Source: Closterium sp. Naga37s-1 (lineage: Eukaryota > Streptophyta > Zygnematophyceae > Desmidiales > Closteriaceae). Taken from it: a stretch of DNA of 64,000 nt. The stretch spans positions 1,842,001 through 1,906,000 of the forward strand of contig CANJKZ010001237.1 of NCBI GenBank assembly GCA_947471745.1, given 5' to 3'. Below the pieces are notes generated by a model, which saw only the letters and a list, made by a program, of their open reading frames with translations, made no database searches and was not told where the DNA came from. Positions 1-11,289 of the stretch are shown here, in pieces. Each line of letters opens with the position of its first letter. Within the stretch, counting starts at the first letter, position 1. A program made the position numbers and the translations under genes.

Positions 1-1957
1 CTGCTCTGTAGGAAAGCTGTGCTGAAGTCAAGAGAGTGAAGCTCGTAGTCACGCTGAGCGGCGACGTGCAGCAGAACCCGAGGAGTAGTCATCTTCGGGG
101 TAGGGGAGAAGGTCTAGAAGAAGTCAACTCCCTGTCGCTGACTGAAGCCTCGTGCAACGTAACGCGCCTTGAAGACAGGCGGAGAACCCGGCGGCCGCTT
201 CACCCTGAAAATCCACATGCCACTGACGATGTTCGCCCCAGGTGGGGGAACCTCGTCGACGTAGGTGCCTGTGGACTTCCAGGAAGCCATCTCTGCGTCC
301 ATGGCTGTCTGCCACTGAGAGGAGTAGGGACCCTCTATCGCCTTTGCGTAAGAGCGCGGGGTCGGGATGTCTGGTGCATCCGGGTCTCCCTCAGGTGCAA
401 GCAGCATGGACACGAGATGAGGTAAAGCAGCGGCAAAACACTCAAACTCCTCCTGTCTATCCTCAAGGACGTCCGTGCTAAGAGCACACTCACCCCCGAC
501 GGACGGAGGACAGACAGACTCAAACTCAGCAACAAGACAAGCGGCGTAGTCTAGACGACAGGCGGCAGCAAAGTCAACAAGCTCAGCAACGAGGGCAGAC
601 GCAGCAGTGGACTCAAACGAAGGGTCAGTGACAACAGTAGCGAGAAGACGCGTGACAGTAGGACTGGCAGCACGAGCAAGGTCTGACGGCGGGTCAGGGA
701 CGTCAGGAAGAGAGAACGCAGGAGGAGACGGCAGAGGGACACGATGTGGAGCAGTGGACGGACGAAGTGCAATCTGGTGCGTGCCAGGGAAAGCAGGAGG
801 ACGCCGACGCGGAACACGACTACCAGTGCGAACAGCGCGAACAGGCGACGCAGGACGAGACTCAGGCTCACGACGCTCCGTAAGACCTCTAGTCTACACA
901 GAATAGGGAGAAGGACCAGATAGTGAAGAGTCTGGCTGTAACAGCGACTGCGACTGGTCAGGCGGTGGACTCAGTAAGGGAGGAGGAGGACCAGTAGAAG
1001 GCGGGAGGCCAAGAACCTGCTGAAGGAGCGGAACGTAGTACGGCCGCGGCCACGCAGCGCCTCCAGAAACAGCAGAGACAGCACCAGTACCCCCAGCTCC
1101 AGGGTCTCCATCTCCAACTCCCGCACCACCACCAGCTCCAGTACCTCCAGCAGCTGCAGCTCCAGCAACACCTCCAGTAGCAACAGCTCCAGCGCCTCCA
1201 GCTCCAACTCCTGCAGCACCACCAGCCCCAGCAGCTCCAGTACCTCCAGTACGAGCACCTCCGGGACCAGCGGCTCCAGCACCTCCAGCAGCTCCAGCAC
1301 CAGCAGTACCTCCAGCAGCTCCAGCTCCAGCAGCACCTCCAGCTCCAGCAGCTCCGGTACCTCCAGTACGAGCACCTCCGGGACCAGCGGCTCCAGCACC
1401 TCCAGCAGCTCCAACACCAGCAGTACCTCCAGCAGCTCCAGCTCCAGCAGCACCTCGCTGGAGTCTCCAGCGGCGAGCAAACCACTCGCGCAGCTGCGGT
1501 GGAGAGAGAGGCTCCCGCCGAGACGAGGCACCTGCAGGAACTCCAGCAGACTCAGCACCCCCAGTCTCGGCAACCGCAGGCTCAGCACCCTCAGGCTCAG
1601 CACCCCCAGGGTCAGCACCCTCAGGCTCAGCACCCCCAGGCTCCGCACCCTCAGACTCAGCAACCCCAGGCTCAGCACCCACAGGCTCCACACGCTCAGG
1701 CTCAGCACCCCCAGGCTCCGCACGCTCAGGCTCAGCACCCCTAGCAGCACCACCCCCAGTAGCAGCACCAGAGTCAACCGCTACCTCGACAGGCTCGACA
1801 GCGTCTACCTGAGACACACCTGAGGGAGAAGGACCCTGAGGGGGAAGGGGGTCTACCGGAGGAGGACCTGGTGCAAGGAAGAGCGGCGGGGGGGGAAGCG
1901 GTGCAGTGCGGTAGGGGAAGAGACGGTAAAAGGGAAACGACTCGTCGAACGTGACGT
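1..1957 (-). pseudogene. copia linker and N-terminal reverse transcriptase fragment
   Basis: The upstream half (about 1817-894) encodes Glu/Pro/Gly repeats of the GGAEPEGAEP type, a copy of the LREWFARR motif and a long Gly/Ala stretch, followed by a Pro/Ser-rich segment. The downstream half carries the start of copia RT: the VDEVPPPGANIVSGMWIFRV and YVARGFSQRQGVDFF blocks. A TAG replaces the Gln codon that follows FF in related copies (near position 112). The catalytic YVDD would lie beyond the window edge. Frame changes in the Gly/Ala repeats split the reading frame. Confidence is high for the identity and lower for exact limits. Confidence 0.85.
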
Positions 1958-1958
1958 C

Positions 1959-2885
1959 CTAAGAAGGCAGGACTCGGCGCGAGGTGGGGTGGTAAAACTG
2001 CCAGCCAGGCGCGTCAGGGACAAAGCCAAGGAAGACGCAGGGAATAGCGCGGGCGGAGGGCTTGTCCGCGGACGTATCGCGGACAAAGGCACGAGAACCC
2101 CAGACCCGGAACACCGACGCATAGCCAACCTTCCCCGTCCACCGCAGTGTGGGCGAGGTCTCCGGCAAGGAGACACGGGGCCAGAGGTTAAGCTGATGCG
2201 CAGCGTATCGGACCGCAAACGGCCACAGAAAATGGGGGGCAGCCACATGGACCATGGAGGTAAGAGCGACCTCCATGACTAAGCCAATGCGGCGCTCAGC
2301 AATCCCATTCTGCTGCGGTGAGGCCAGGAGCGTGAACGTCTGGCGAATGCCCTCCCCACGACAAAAGTCCCGCAGAAAGCCAGAGGCAAACTCACCACCT
2401 CTGTCAGAGTGCAGACGCAGGACGGGAAAGTTCGTCTCAAACCGCTCGCGGAGCTGGAGACGGGCAGCGCGGATCCAAGGGATCAAAATATCATGGACCT
2501 CACCCTTGGTGCGCAAGGGGAAGACTGTGGTGTAACGCGTGTAGTCGTCAACGAACCGCTCGCGGTCCTGTCCACGAACGCGGGCTGGGCCCCACACGTC
2601 CATGTGGAGGGTCTGCAGGGGAGCAGTCGTCGGGGGAAACGAGGAGGAGTGAGGAGCGGCGCGCTGCCGCCCCTCGACACAGGGAAGGCAGGGAGGGGCA
2701 GGCGAGGGTGGGAGAGGAGGCAAAGTCTCTGGAAGTCCAGAGACAAGGAGACGTCGGTGCATGCCACGGAGGCGCTGCACCGAGGGGTGACCAAGACGGT
2801 GGTGCCAAAGGACGGTCTGGTGCGATAAATCGCGACACGAGCAGGGGGCCGCTAGCTGACCTGACGCAGACGCAGCCGCAGCTAC
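1959..2885 (-). pseudogene. copia GAG-pre-integrase and integrase core fragment
   Basis: The reading frame from 2780 covers the pre-integrase Cys pair (PPCLPCVEGRQR) and the integrase core. Recognisable blocks are MDVWGPARVRG, VDDYTRYTTVFPL (first catalytic Asp), RLHSDRGGEF (second Asp) and PQQNGIAERR (catalytic Glu). Against sister copies a few residues are missing between RER and VDDYTRY, and the frame ends in a TAG where the relatives have Gln (VLPSQD). Integrase would insert the cDNA into the genome; this copy is broken and has no intact partners. Confidence 0.9.
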
Positions 2886-3727
2886 CTAAGGGGACACAGT
2901 AGTCAGTGTGTACAGACTTGACCCAGGCGCTCGGGTGAACGTGGCCAGGTGCCGACCAGTCCGGGAGCACGTACAGTGGGTCACACGCTGACCTCCAGGA
3001 GTGAACTGGTCAACCCACACATCCTGGAGGTCAGCTCCACTCACCAAGTTCGTAGAGAACGAGGGGAGGTGAAGACCTGACAGTGAGCCAGACGGGACTG
3101 CCAGACACGGCAGGACCGTGGAGGAGTGCGCAAGGACTGGGCCCCCAGAGGGGTCTGCCAGGGAGACTGCAACCGGCCGACTGAGCGGCGTGAGTGTGGT
3201 GCTGTCGCGAAAGAAGGAGCGGGAAGCAACTGAGTCAAGTGTGAAGGTGTGTAAGGCCTCAGCATGCGCAGTACCAGAGAGAGCAGACTCACCAGCACAT
3301 GGAGCAGCAGACTCACTAGCACCTAGAGCAGCAGCCTCACCAGCACCTAGAGCAGCAACCTCAATACCTTGGTCGGGCGGCACACACAGGTAACAGTCAC
3401 CCTCAGCACTAATAGTCACAGCATACATGGCAGCAAGGATAGCATCATAGTCAAGAGCAAAGATATCAACACCAGACCTAAGCAGATCAGCCCAGATAGG
3501 GAGCTCAGCAGCGTCAGGAAACTGTGCGCTCTAGGCGTCAGACAAGCGACCGAAACAGCGCTGCGTCGTGTATGGCAGGCCGCACGTCTCGCCACGGCGC
3601 GCGCCGGTGCGGAGAACGTAAGTGCAGGGACCAGCACCCCCAGACCTCCCACGCCCAGCATACCACTCACGAAGCTGCTGGGGCGACGGGGTCTCACGGG
3701 AACGCGGCGGCTGCTGGCGCTGGTTGC
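2886..3727 (-). pseudogene. copia gag C-terminal and protease fragment
   Basis: The frame shows the family's putative zinc-binding block (CTYVLRTG...ETCG...TTQRCFGRL), a segment ending DIFALDYDAILAAMYAV, short LGAGEAAALGA repeats and an aspartic protease block. The protease reads FTLDSVASRSFF, so the usual DSGA active-site triplet is changed to DSVA. An in-frame TAG lies just after the zinc block, near 3534. A TPSPQQLREWYAGR motif precedes the zinc block. The capsid-like gag N-terminus is absent because the opposite-strand copy begins here. Confidence 0.85.
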
Positions 3728-5103
3728 CGCCAAAGCCTCCAGAGAGGCGCTGCTAGAGCTGGGGGGCCTGCCGCTGGAGGCCCTGGTCCTGGAGGTGCTG
3801 GAGGTGCTGGAGCCGCTGGTCCCGGAGGTGCCCGTACTGGAGGTACTAAAGCTGCTGGAGCTGGTGGTTCTGCAGGCGTTGGAGCCGGGGTGCTTGAGCT
3901 GCTGGTCCTGGAGGTGCTGGAGGTGCTTGAGCCGCTGGTCCCGGAGGTGCTCGTACTGGAGGTACTGGAGCTGCTGGAGCTGGTGGTGCTGCAGGCGTTG
4001 GAGCCGGAGGTACTGGAGCTGCTGGAGCTGGTGGTGCTGCAGGCGTTGGAGCCGGAGGTGCTGGAGCTGCTGGTCCCGGAGGTGCTGGAGGTGCTGGAGC
4101 CGCTGGTCCCGGAGGTGCTCGTACTGGAGGTGCTGGAGCTGGTGGTGTTGCTGGCGTTGTAGCCGGAGGTGCTGGAGCTGCTGGTCCTGGAGGTGCTCGA
4201 GGTGCTGGAGCCGCTGGTCCCGGAGGTGCTCGTACTGGAGCTGCTGGAGCTGGTGGTGCTGCAGGCGTTGGAGTTGGAGCCCCTGGAGCTGGAGACCCTG
4301 GAGCTGAACTGCTGGTCCTGGGGGTGCTGGTGGTGTCGGTGCTGGTTCTGGAGGCACTGTGCGGCCGCGACCGTACTTCGTTCCACTGCTTCAGCAGGTT
4401 CTTGGTCTCCCGCCTTCTACTGGCCTTACTCCTCCCTTACTGTGTCCACCGCCTGACCAGTCGCAGCCGCAGTTACAGCCAGCCTCCCCACTGCCTGCTC
4501 CTTCTCCTTACACTGAGCCGACAGACTCTCTTAAAGAGCGTCGTGAGCCTGCGTCTCGTCCTGCGTCGCCTGTTCGCGCTGTTCGCACTGGTCGCCGTGT
4601 TCCGCGTCAGCGTCCTCCTCCTGTCCCAGGCATGCACCAGATGGCACTTCGTCCTTCCTCTATTCCACAGCGTGTCCCTCTGCCGTCCCCTCCTGCGTCC
4701 TCTCTTCTTGACGTTCCTGACCCTGCGTCCGACCTTGCTCGTGCTGCCAGTCCTACTGTCACACGTCTTCTAGCCACTGTTGTCACTGACCCTTCGTTTG
4801 AGTCCACTGCTGCGTCTGCCCTAGTTGCTGAGCTTGTTGACTTAGCTGCCGCCTGTCGTCTTCACTACGCCGCTAGTCTTGTTACTGAGTCTGAGTCTGA
4901 CTGTCCTCCGTCCGTCGGGGGTGAGTGTGCTCTTGGCACGGACGTCCTTGAGGACAGGCAGGAGGACTTTGAGTGTTTTGCAGCTGCTGTACCTCATCTT
5001 GTGGCCATGCTGCTTGCACCCGAGGGAGACCCGGATGCACCAGACATCCCGACCCTGCGCTCTTACGCAGAGGCGATTACGGGTCCCTACTCCTCTCAGT
5101 GTC
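3728..5103 (+). mobile_element. oppositely oriented copia fragment: linker to RT start
   Basis: The plus strand reads LQRGAARAGG, then several hundred bases of Gly/Ala-coding repeats. It next reads RPRPYFVPLLQQVLGLPPST, a Pro-rich segment and the conserved pre-RT region (SFESTAASALVAEL, CPPSVGGECALGTDVLEDRQ, IPTLRSYAEAI), ending at SSQC. This is the same part of the polyprotein as in Copia-0, but head-to-head with it. The frame changes at least once inside the repeats (stops near 4160 and 4308). At 5104 it is cut off by gypsy sequence. No LTR is associated. Confidence 0.85.
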
Positions 5104-5996
5104 AGCATCTCGGGCCAGTAGTAATATCGCTGCAGCTGCTGCCGTGTTTTTTCTACTCCGAAATGTCCTGAGGTAACACCGTCATGTGTAATAACATGTA
5201 GCCCGGTACCCTGATGCGGTCGGTGCCGGCTTTTACGTAATAAACCCCCTTTGCTGCTGCGAGCTGCCGCGCGTTTCCTCCGGTGAAGGATGGGTCAGCC
5301 TGGTAACCGTGGGTAAATAGGCCTGTAAGTAGTGGGCTGGGTTTGGGCGAGTAGTATGGCGTGTATTTGGGCAGTGGGGCGGGTCAGTGCGTCGGCGATG
5401 TTCGAGCCTCCTTTTTTTGTAGGTGACCGTGTAGTGAAAATTGGACTCGAGGAAGTCGAGCCAATGGACCTGTCGTGGGTTGAGATGGGGCTGTGCGCGG
5501 AGGTACTGTAGTGATTTATGGTCTGTCCGTACTGTCACGTCTGCGCCAGTCAAGTAAGAGCGCCAGACATTGAACGCGTGCACGATCGCGAGCATTTCGC
5601 GGTCGTGTATCGGGTAATTTTTCTCGGGCGGATGCAGTTTTCGTGACTCGTATGCGATGGGCTGTAAGCTGTTGCCAAAATCCTGTAGCAGTACGGCTCC
5701 AAGGGCGATGTCGCTTGCGTTTGTAACCACTTCGAATGGGCGGTGTGGGTCGGCGATGCGCAGTACGGGCGATGAACACATAACATTTTTCAGGGCAAAG
5801 AAGGCAGCATGCTCTTTCTCCCCCCACGTAAAAACGACCCCCTTCCGCAGCAAATCCGTCTGTGGGGCAGTTAACCGTGCCATGTCGGGGACGAACCGGC
5901 GCACATAATTAACGAACCCTAAAATTCTCTGCAGCTCCGTGATATTTGTCGGGGGATGCCACGCTTTGACCGTGTCCAGCTTCTTTGGGTCGATCT
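5104..5996 (-). pseudogene. Ty3/gypsy RNase H-integrase fragment
   Basis: On the minus strand the reading starts at KLDTVKAWHPPTNITELQ, the linker after a gypsy RT. It continues through GFVNYVRRFVPDMARLTAP and the RNase H domain (SDIALGAVLLQDFG, REMLAIVHAFNVWRSYL, VRTDHKSLQYL). A frame change in a run of seven A residues (about 5410) separates it from SNIADALTRP. The last part reads HDGVTSGHFGVEKTRQQL and YYYWPEM, the H2C2 zinc region of gypsy integrase. RT catalytic blocks and LTRs are absent. The upstream side is cut by the LTR of TRIM-1. Confidence 0.9.
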
Positions 5997-6139
5997 TGTC
6001 AGAATGTTATAATTGTCTAGTCTGCAGTGGGGTACTCTATAGTGAGTACAGCCCAAATTAGGGTTTGCTATATGTATCCTATCTGCTGCTAGTGCAACTC
6101 CTCTTTCTGTTTCTAACTTTCTACTAGCATTTCTCGACA
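5997..6139 (+). repeat. TRIM-1 5' LTR
   Basis: It begins TGTCAG and ends GACA. It contains the GTACTCTATAGTGAGTAC dyad and is followed directly by the primer binding site. Confidence 0.88.
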
Positions 6140-7065
6140 TGCTATCAGAGCGAGAACGCTCCTGGCCTGTGGGCCCACCTGCTTCCGCTGCTGTCCTGCC
6201 TGTCGCGCCCCCGGGGCGCGCGACGTTTTCTGCCTGCCGCGCGCCCGGCGCACGCGGCGTTTTTTCTTCCCGCCGCGCGCTCGGGGCGCGCGGCGGTTTT
6301 CTACCCGCCACGCGCTCGGGGCGCGCGGCGGTTTCGTCGCCCGTCACGGCACCCCAGGGGCCCGTGCGCCTTCCCCCCTCCCGTCGCCCGTCGCGGCGCC
6401 CCGGGGACCCGCGCGCTGTCCCCTCCCGTCGCCCGTCGCGGCGTCCTGGGGGCCCGCGCGCCGCCCAGCCCGTCGCGGCGCCCTGGGGGCCCGCGCGTCC
6501 CCCCCTCCCGTCGCCCGTCGCGGCACCCTGGGGGCCCGCGCGCCGCCCTGCCCGTCGCCCGTCGCAGCGCCCCAGCTGCTGCCCGCGTATCTGCCCCGCG
6601 TCGCACGCGCACCGCCTGCGTTGGGGGTATGGGGGTGGCGGGTGTGTGAGCCGTCCCCTGCTCCTCCTCCTCCTCCGTCTCCCACTGCTGCAGCTGCCGC
6701 TGAGGGGGGTGGGTGTGTGGGAGCCGAGGGAGTGGCGCTAGGGGGGTGTCGTGGGAGTAGAGCTAGGGGTGCAGCAAGGGGTGTGTGAAAGGGGTGTGGG
6801 ACAATTGGGGGAGGTTGAGCGGAGGTAGCCGTCGTGACGTCAGCAGCGCCAGTAGTCCGGGGCCCTTGCTCCGGTAGCCACTCTGTGTGCGCAGCTCCTG
6901 TTGCCCGTGTGTCTGCGGCTTCACCGTCGCCTCCTATCTCCACTCCTCTCACAGTCCCTCCTCCTCACTTGCCTTCTGTGACTGCCTCTAGCTTTGCTTG
7001 TGCTTGTGAACTTCTTATGTGACTGCTTGCTGTGCTGATCATACCCCACTTTGCCTATGGGGGTG

Positions 7066-7160
7066 TGTCAGAATGCTATCATTGTCTAGTCTGCAGTGGG
7101 GTACTCTATAGTGAGTACAGCCCAAATTAGGGTTTGCTATATGTATCCTATCTGCTGCTA
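7066..7160 (+). repeat. TRIM-1 3' LTR, truncated
   Basis: It matches the first 95 bp or so of the 5' LTR with very few differences, then breaks into copia coding sequence. Confidence 0.85.
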
Positions 7161-8144
7161 TAGTGCCGTTTGCCCTAGTCAGTGAGCTAGTCGACTTTGC
7201 TGCTACCCGTCGTCTCGACTACGCCGCAATTCTTGTTACTGAGTCTGAGTCTGTCTGTCCTCTTTCCGTCGGGGGTGAGCTTGCCCTTAGCAGTGACGTC
7301 CTTGAGGACAGGCAGTTTGAGCTTGAGTGTCTCGCGGCCGCTTTACCTCGTTTTGCGTCCATGCTGCAATGCCCTTAGGGAGACCCGGATGCACTTGACA
7401 TCCCTACCCCTCGCTCTTACGCAGAGGCGATCACGGGTGAGTACTCCTCTCAGTGGTAGTTAGCCATGGATGCAGAGATCGCTTCCTGGAAGTCCACAGG
7501 CACCTACGTCGACGAGGTTCCTCCTCCTGGGGCGAACATAGTCGAAGCCATGTGGATTTTTAGAGTGAAGTGGCCGCCAGGTTCTCCGCCTGCCTTCAAG
7601 GTGCGTTATGTTGCTCGAGGCTTCAGTCAGCGACAGGGGGTCGACTTCTTCCAGACCTTCTCCCCCACCCCGAAGATGACTACTCTTCGGGTGTTGCTGC
7701 ACATTGCAGCACAGCGTGACTACGAGCTGCACTCCCTCGACTTCTCCACGACTTTCTTGCAGGGCAGCCTTCACGAGGAGATCTGGCTGCGCCGCCCACC
7801 TGGCTTCACTGGGTCGTTTCCTGAGGGTACCCAGTGGAGCCTCCCGCGGCCAGTCTACGGTCTCCGCAAGGCGCCCCGCGAGTGGCACGACACACTGAGG
7901 ACGACACTTGCGGCTCTTGGGTTTGCTCCTTCCACTACTGACTCCTCGCTGTTTCTGCGCACCAACCACTCTCTGCCGCCGTTCTACATCCCCGTGTACG
8001 TCGACGACTTGGTCTTTGCTACTGCCGACACTTAGGCGCTGACCCTTGTGAAGGCGGAGCTGCAGAAGAGACACACTTGCGCTGACCTGGGTGAGCTGCA
8101 TAGCTATCTTGGCTTGCAGATCACCCGGGACAGAGCACGGTGCA
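7161..8144 (+). pseudogene. copia reverse transcriptase fragment
   Basis: The frame starts in the pre-RT region (LVSELVDFAATRRLDYAA) and runs through VDEVPPPGANIVEAMWIFRV, FFQTFSPTPKMTTLRVLLH, DFSTTFLQGSLHEEIWLRRP and the catalytic VYVDDLVFATADT, ending at LGLQITRDRARCT. In-frame stops occur near 7376, 7458 and 8033, so it is dead. RNase H is missing: a pogo-like transposon begins here. The family's 3' untranslated region and LTR reappear at about 10990, consistent with one copia copy interrupted and partly deleted. Confidence 0.92.
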
Positions 8145-8149
8145 CCGTG

Positions 8150-10341
8150 CAGTTGTTGCCCCAGAAGCCGTCGGCCATGATGTCGTCGTCCACGTCGACT
8201 TCGTGCGACAGCTGGCCCCTCCTGTGCGCCATGGCGAGGTTGTCCTCGCTCCCGTCAAGGGCGTTGCTTATGCCGCAAGTCAAGAACGCCTTCTTGATGA
8301 GATCGGCGGGGACTGCCTTCCAGGCCCGGGAGATCCACCTCAGAACCACCTCTGGAGGCGGCTTCTTGAGGTTCCCTGCACCACATGACAAGCAGGGGGG
8401 GATTAGCTCAACAAAGGGGGGGGAAGCATTTAACGCGGGTTTGGGTTTAACAACTGAGCCCATCTTACCTGCAGGTGTCAGCCTTTCCAAGCCTTCCTCC
8501 TCAAACCAGCTTTGGTACTGCTGGCGGACGGAGGCTTTGAAACTCTTGTTGACCGATACGTCGAGCGGCTGTATCTCCGACGTACAGCCTGCCGGGATGA
8601 CTGCCGGGACGATGTTGAGCTCGGCAAACTTCTCTTTCACCTCGTCCATGAGATGCCCGTGGTACGAATCCAGAACTAGCATGGCGCTCCTCGCTTGCCT
8701 GCCGAACTAGGGCCTTATGAAAGGCTTGATACACCCGTCAAGCCACTTCAGAACGCCATCGGCGTCCATCCAGCCGTTGTCTTGGCACCCCACCACCACA
8801 TCTGCGTACGCAACAAGGGGGTGTAGTTAGCCTCTGATGACTCAGTACAAGCACAAAAATGTTAATAGACAGGGATTCTTACCCGGCGGGAAATCCCCCT
8901 TCGGCACCGTCTTGCGCTTGAAGAAGACCCATGGTTTCAGCTTCACCCAGTCAGCCGTGCACGCCAACTTCACGGTGACGCGCTGCTTCTGGTAACCAGC
9001 GCTCCTGATGGGCACCGAGCGCACTCCCGTGTGATCCACAGTGGTGGTGGCGGGCATCTCCAGCCACAGCGGCGTCTGGTCGGCGTTAATTATCCACGTC
9101 GTCTCGATCCCGTGCTCACGACGGTTGCTCCGGACGAAGCCCCAGAAGTTCGCGCACTGCTCCGCGACATCTGTGAAGCAGACGTAAGAGGGGGGAACAC
9201 GGTAGGGAGATTAAGACAGTTGTTACCGTACAAAAGATATTACGGTGGTGGGTCGCGTATGTTACTAAAACGAAGGGATACACTTACGTGCGGCAGTTTT
9301 CTGTGCTACCTTCATCTTCATGCGGACGCTCAAATTCCAGCGTCGGCGAAACCGCTCCGACCACCGTTGACTACCCTTCCACTTGACGTCGGGGAAGAGA
9401 ATCTGCATGAATTCCTTCGACCACTCCTGCAGACGACCGACTGAGACGGCGCATCCCTTGCGCCGCCATTCAAGTAGCCTCGCATACACCTTAAGCTCCA
9501 TAGGCCTGTACCAAGAAGCTCGGCCGCGACCGTGCATCCGCATCGTTGCGTGAGCGTCTTTCAGGACGGCCGCCTCCCTCTTCCACTGCGTCAAACACTT
9601 CCGATGGATGCCGAACTCACGAGATAGAGCGCGCACCGAAACCGCCACTTTAGTTTTCAGTTTTTTCGCTTGTGCTGCGTCATCTTGTGCCTCGGAGAGG
9701 GGGGGCGGGCATCACGGTTCTGTGAAGAAGGGTGGGGACGCTTGCGGTTAGTCGGTGGATAAGTCGGTATCGGCAATTTTTTCAGGAAGGCCATCGCGCG
9801 ACCAGTATTCGACACCGTCGTCGTCGTCGCCGCCCGTGGCGCCCTCGGGAAACGTATCGGCCTCGGTGCCCGCCTCGGTGCCACCCTCTGTGCCGGTCTC
9901 GTCGTCAGGTTCGGTGCCCTTGTCGCCCTCCGCGCCCTCGGCATCCACATCGTCGTCAGCGCCCACGGCGGATTCATCCCACGCGCAGTCTACGGGCTCG
10001 CCCCAGCGTGGTGCCGGCGCGGGAGCCTCGGTGTACTCATCTTGAGGCTTGTCCCTGACAGGTTCTTCTAGCCACTCGTTGAAGGTCGCAGGGAGATGCT
10101 GGCAAAGCTGGAGCATGGGCCGGTTGCCCAAGGTTTCAAGAGGAGGAGGATTCGGAGGAGCAGGAGGCGCGGGAGGCGACGGAGGAGCAGGAGGAGCAGG
10201 GGGGACAGGAGGCGCAGGAGGCGCTGGTGGCTCGGGGGGCTCTGGTGGGGCACGGCAGTACCATCCGTCAGCGGTAACGGTAAACGCACGCCTCGTAGGC
10301 TTCTTCTTGAAGAGAAAATGCGTGCCAGAGAATTCCACCAT
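8150..10341 (-). pseudogene. pogo-like DDE_1 transposase with CENP-B-type HTH, interrupted
   Basis: A transposase of the pogo/Tigger group would bind the transposon ends and cut DNA. The N-terminal exon (from 10341) is Pro-rich then acidic. The next exon carries the HTH region (VRALSREFGIHRKCLTQWKR, then a CENP-B-type second HTH ending SQRWSERFRRRWNLS). The catalytic part shows IINADQTPLWLEMP (first Asp), LVLDSYHGHL (second Asp), then VIPAGCTSEIQPLDVSVNK and GISNALDGSED. Two GT-AG introns fit the frame exactly: 9287-9171 (117 bp) and 8882-8802 (81 bp). A further intron before the HTH exon is likely, with a candidate acceptor near 9719. An in-frame TAG at 8707-8709 lies between the catalytic blocks, so this copy is probably inactive. 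The C-terminus is cut by copia sequence. Confidence 0.85.
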
Positions 10342-10524
10342 GGCTGAAGCAGCCTGGCGGGAGAGGCATGAAAACTGAATCCGAATGAGGAAGAATGAGG
10401 AATGAAATGAACTTGGAGGGACCCCTTCACCTTAGCGCCTCGGGGTCCTCGTCGATGACCGACGGGAAACCCCCGCCTAAAACCGCAGAGGACCATGCGT
10501 GGCGTGCACGACGCTGCGTTGGCA

Positions 10525-10745
10525 TGGAAAATTCCACCACCTTCTAGTGGCTTCGGGTGGAATTTGCCTGCATGGCAACGTATCCCGCTGTGATTGGACC
10601 GCACGGCAGGATTTGCGTCAGCGCGGGCAGGAAAGATTCCCCCCCCTTCTAGAGGGTTCGGGTGGAATCGGCTGCCCTGAGGCGCATGACAATGCGATTG
10701 GGCCGCACGGCAGGATTCGAGTCAGCAACGCCAGGTGCGTTGCTT
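10525..10745. repeat. two-copy ~110-bp tandem repeat upstream of the transposase
   Basis: The segments beginning AAATTCCACCACCTTCTAG and AAGATTCCCCCCCTTCTAG share the order TTCTAG, GGTTCGGGTGGAAT, GATTGG(A/G)CCGCACGGCAG and GTCAGC. They are diverged tandem copies and may be transposase-binding or promoter repeats of the pogo-like element. Confidence 0.6.
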
Positions 10746-10989
10746 CTGGACGTGAATTTGTGGTGGGAAACCGAATCGTGGTTGATTTCCCTTGAAACCC
10801 ATGCACGAAACCACGTGAACGAACGTTTTGTTGTGTTCGCCTTAAAGAGAGCTTCAATTTGGTGCCCTTAAAAACAAAATTTATTTTTACAGTCTTATAG
10901 GCGCATGCGCTTATACCCGTTACTCATTTACAAGCGCCCCCCCTAAAAAAAACGATTTTATTATAAGCGCATATGCGCTACTATCCGGG

Positions 10990-11289
10990 GTAATACGGTA
11001 ACCCTGCATGTGAACTGGCCTTGTGGCCGCTTGCTTGTGCTCAGACTGCGTGGTGATCTTGAGATCCACCCTGAGTTTTGCTTTGCTTTGTTCTCTTGCT
11101 TGACTGGTCTTGTGACCGTCCGTTGTGTTTGCTATCCCCCACTTTGCCTATGGGTGTGTGTCAAATTGTATTGTATGTCTCTAGGCTGTAGTGGGGCATA
11201 CTCTAAGGGGTACAACAGTTTAGGTAAACCCTAGTACTTGTACTTATGCTTGCCTTCTAGTCAATCATTCCTACGTACTACTTCTGACA
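10990..11289 (+). mobile_element. copia 3' untranslated region and 3' LTR
   Basis: The text from CTGCATGTGAACTGGCC to the LTR matches the 3' end of the copia copy at 31360-31651. The LTR is 11159-11289 (131 bp, TGTCAAATTG to CTGACA). It is the expected 3' end of the copia copy whose RT fragment ends at 8144. No matching 5' LTR or target duplication is present. Confidence 0.85.

Larger units (their letters stand above)
1..3727 (-). mobile_element. Copia-0: truncated, decayed Ty1/copia element
   Basis: Read on the minus strand, the order is gag zinc region and protease, GAG-pre-integrase/integrase, a low-complexity linker, then the start of reverse transcriptase (RT). This is the Ty1/copia order (integrase before RT). 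The RT runs off the window edge. The gag N-terminal capsid part and 5' LTR are missing: near position 3727 the sequence switches into an oppositely oriented copy of the same family. Protein blocks closely resemble those of the copies at 43110-50243 and 51855-59103. Several stops and small deletions show it is not functional. Confidence 0.9.
5997..7160 (+). mobile_element. TRIM-1: miniature non-autonomous LTR retrotransposon
   Basis: A 143-bp LTR, starting TGTCAGAATG and ending CTCGACA, is followed at once by a primer binding site (TGCTATCAGAGCG, 6140). About 925 bp of GC-rich internal sequence carries no credible gene. A polypurine tract (TATGGGGGTG) then precedes a second LTR at 7066. That LTR matches the first for about 95 bp and is truncated near 7160 at a junction with copia RT sequence. 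The interior has roughly 45-bp GC-rich tandem units built on CGTCGCCCGTCGCGGCG (about 6340-6570). Truncation removes any test for a target duplication. Confidence 0.85.
8145..10985 (-). mobile_element. pogo-like (Tc1/mariner superfamily) DNA transposon, degraded
   Basis: A minus-strand transposase gene with introns fills the left and middle part. GC-rich promoter-side sequence and an AT-rich end fill the rest. Copia sequence lies on both sides (RT up to 8144, 3' end from about 10990), so the element probably inserted in a copia copy. I could not identify convincing terminal inverted repeats. Candidate end sequence near 10890-10985 contains AAGCGCCCCCCCTAAAAAAA and AAGCGCATATGCGCT, and 8135-8155 has the palindrome GCACGGTGCACCGTGC. 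The limits are approximate. Confidence 0.7.

Noticed and set aside
3369..4307. 312-codon plus-strand Trp/Ser/Cys-rich frame
   Set aside because: It starts in sequence that is antisense to copia gag and ends in Gly/Ala repeats read out of phase.
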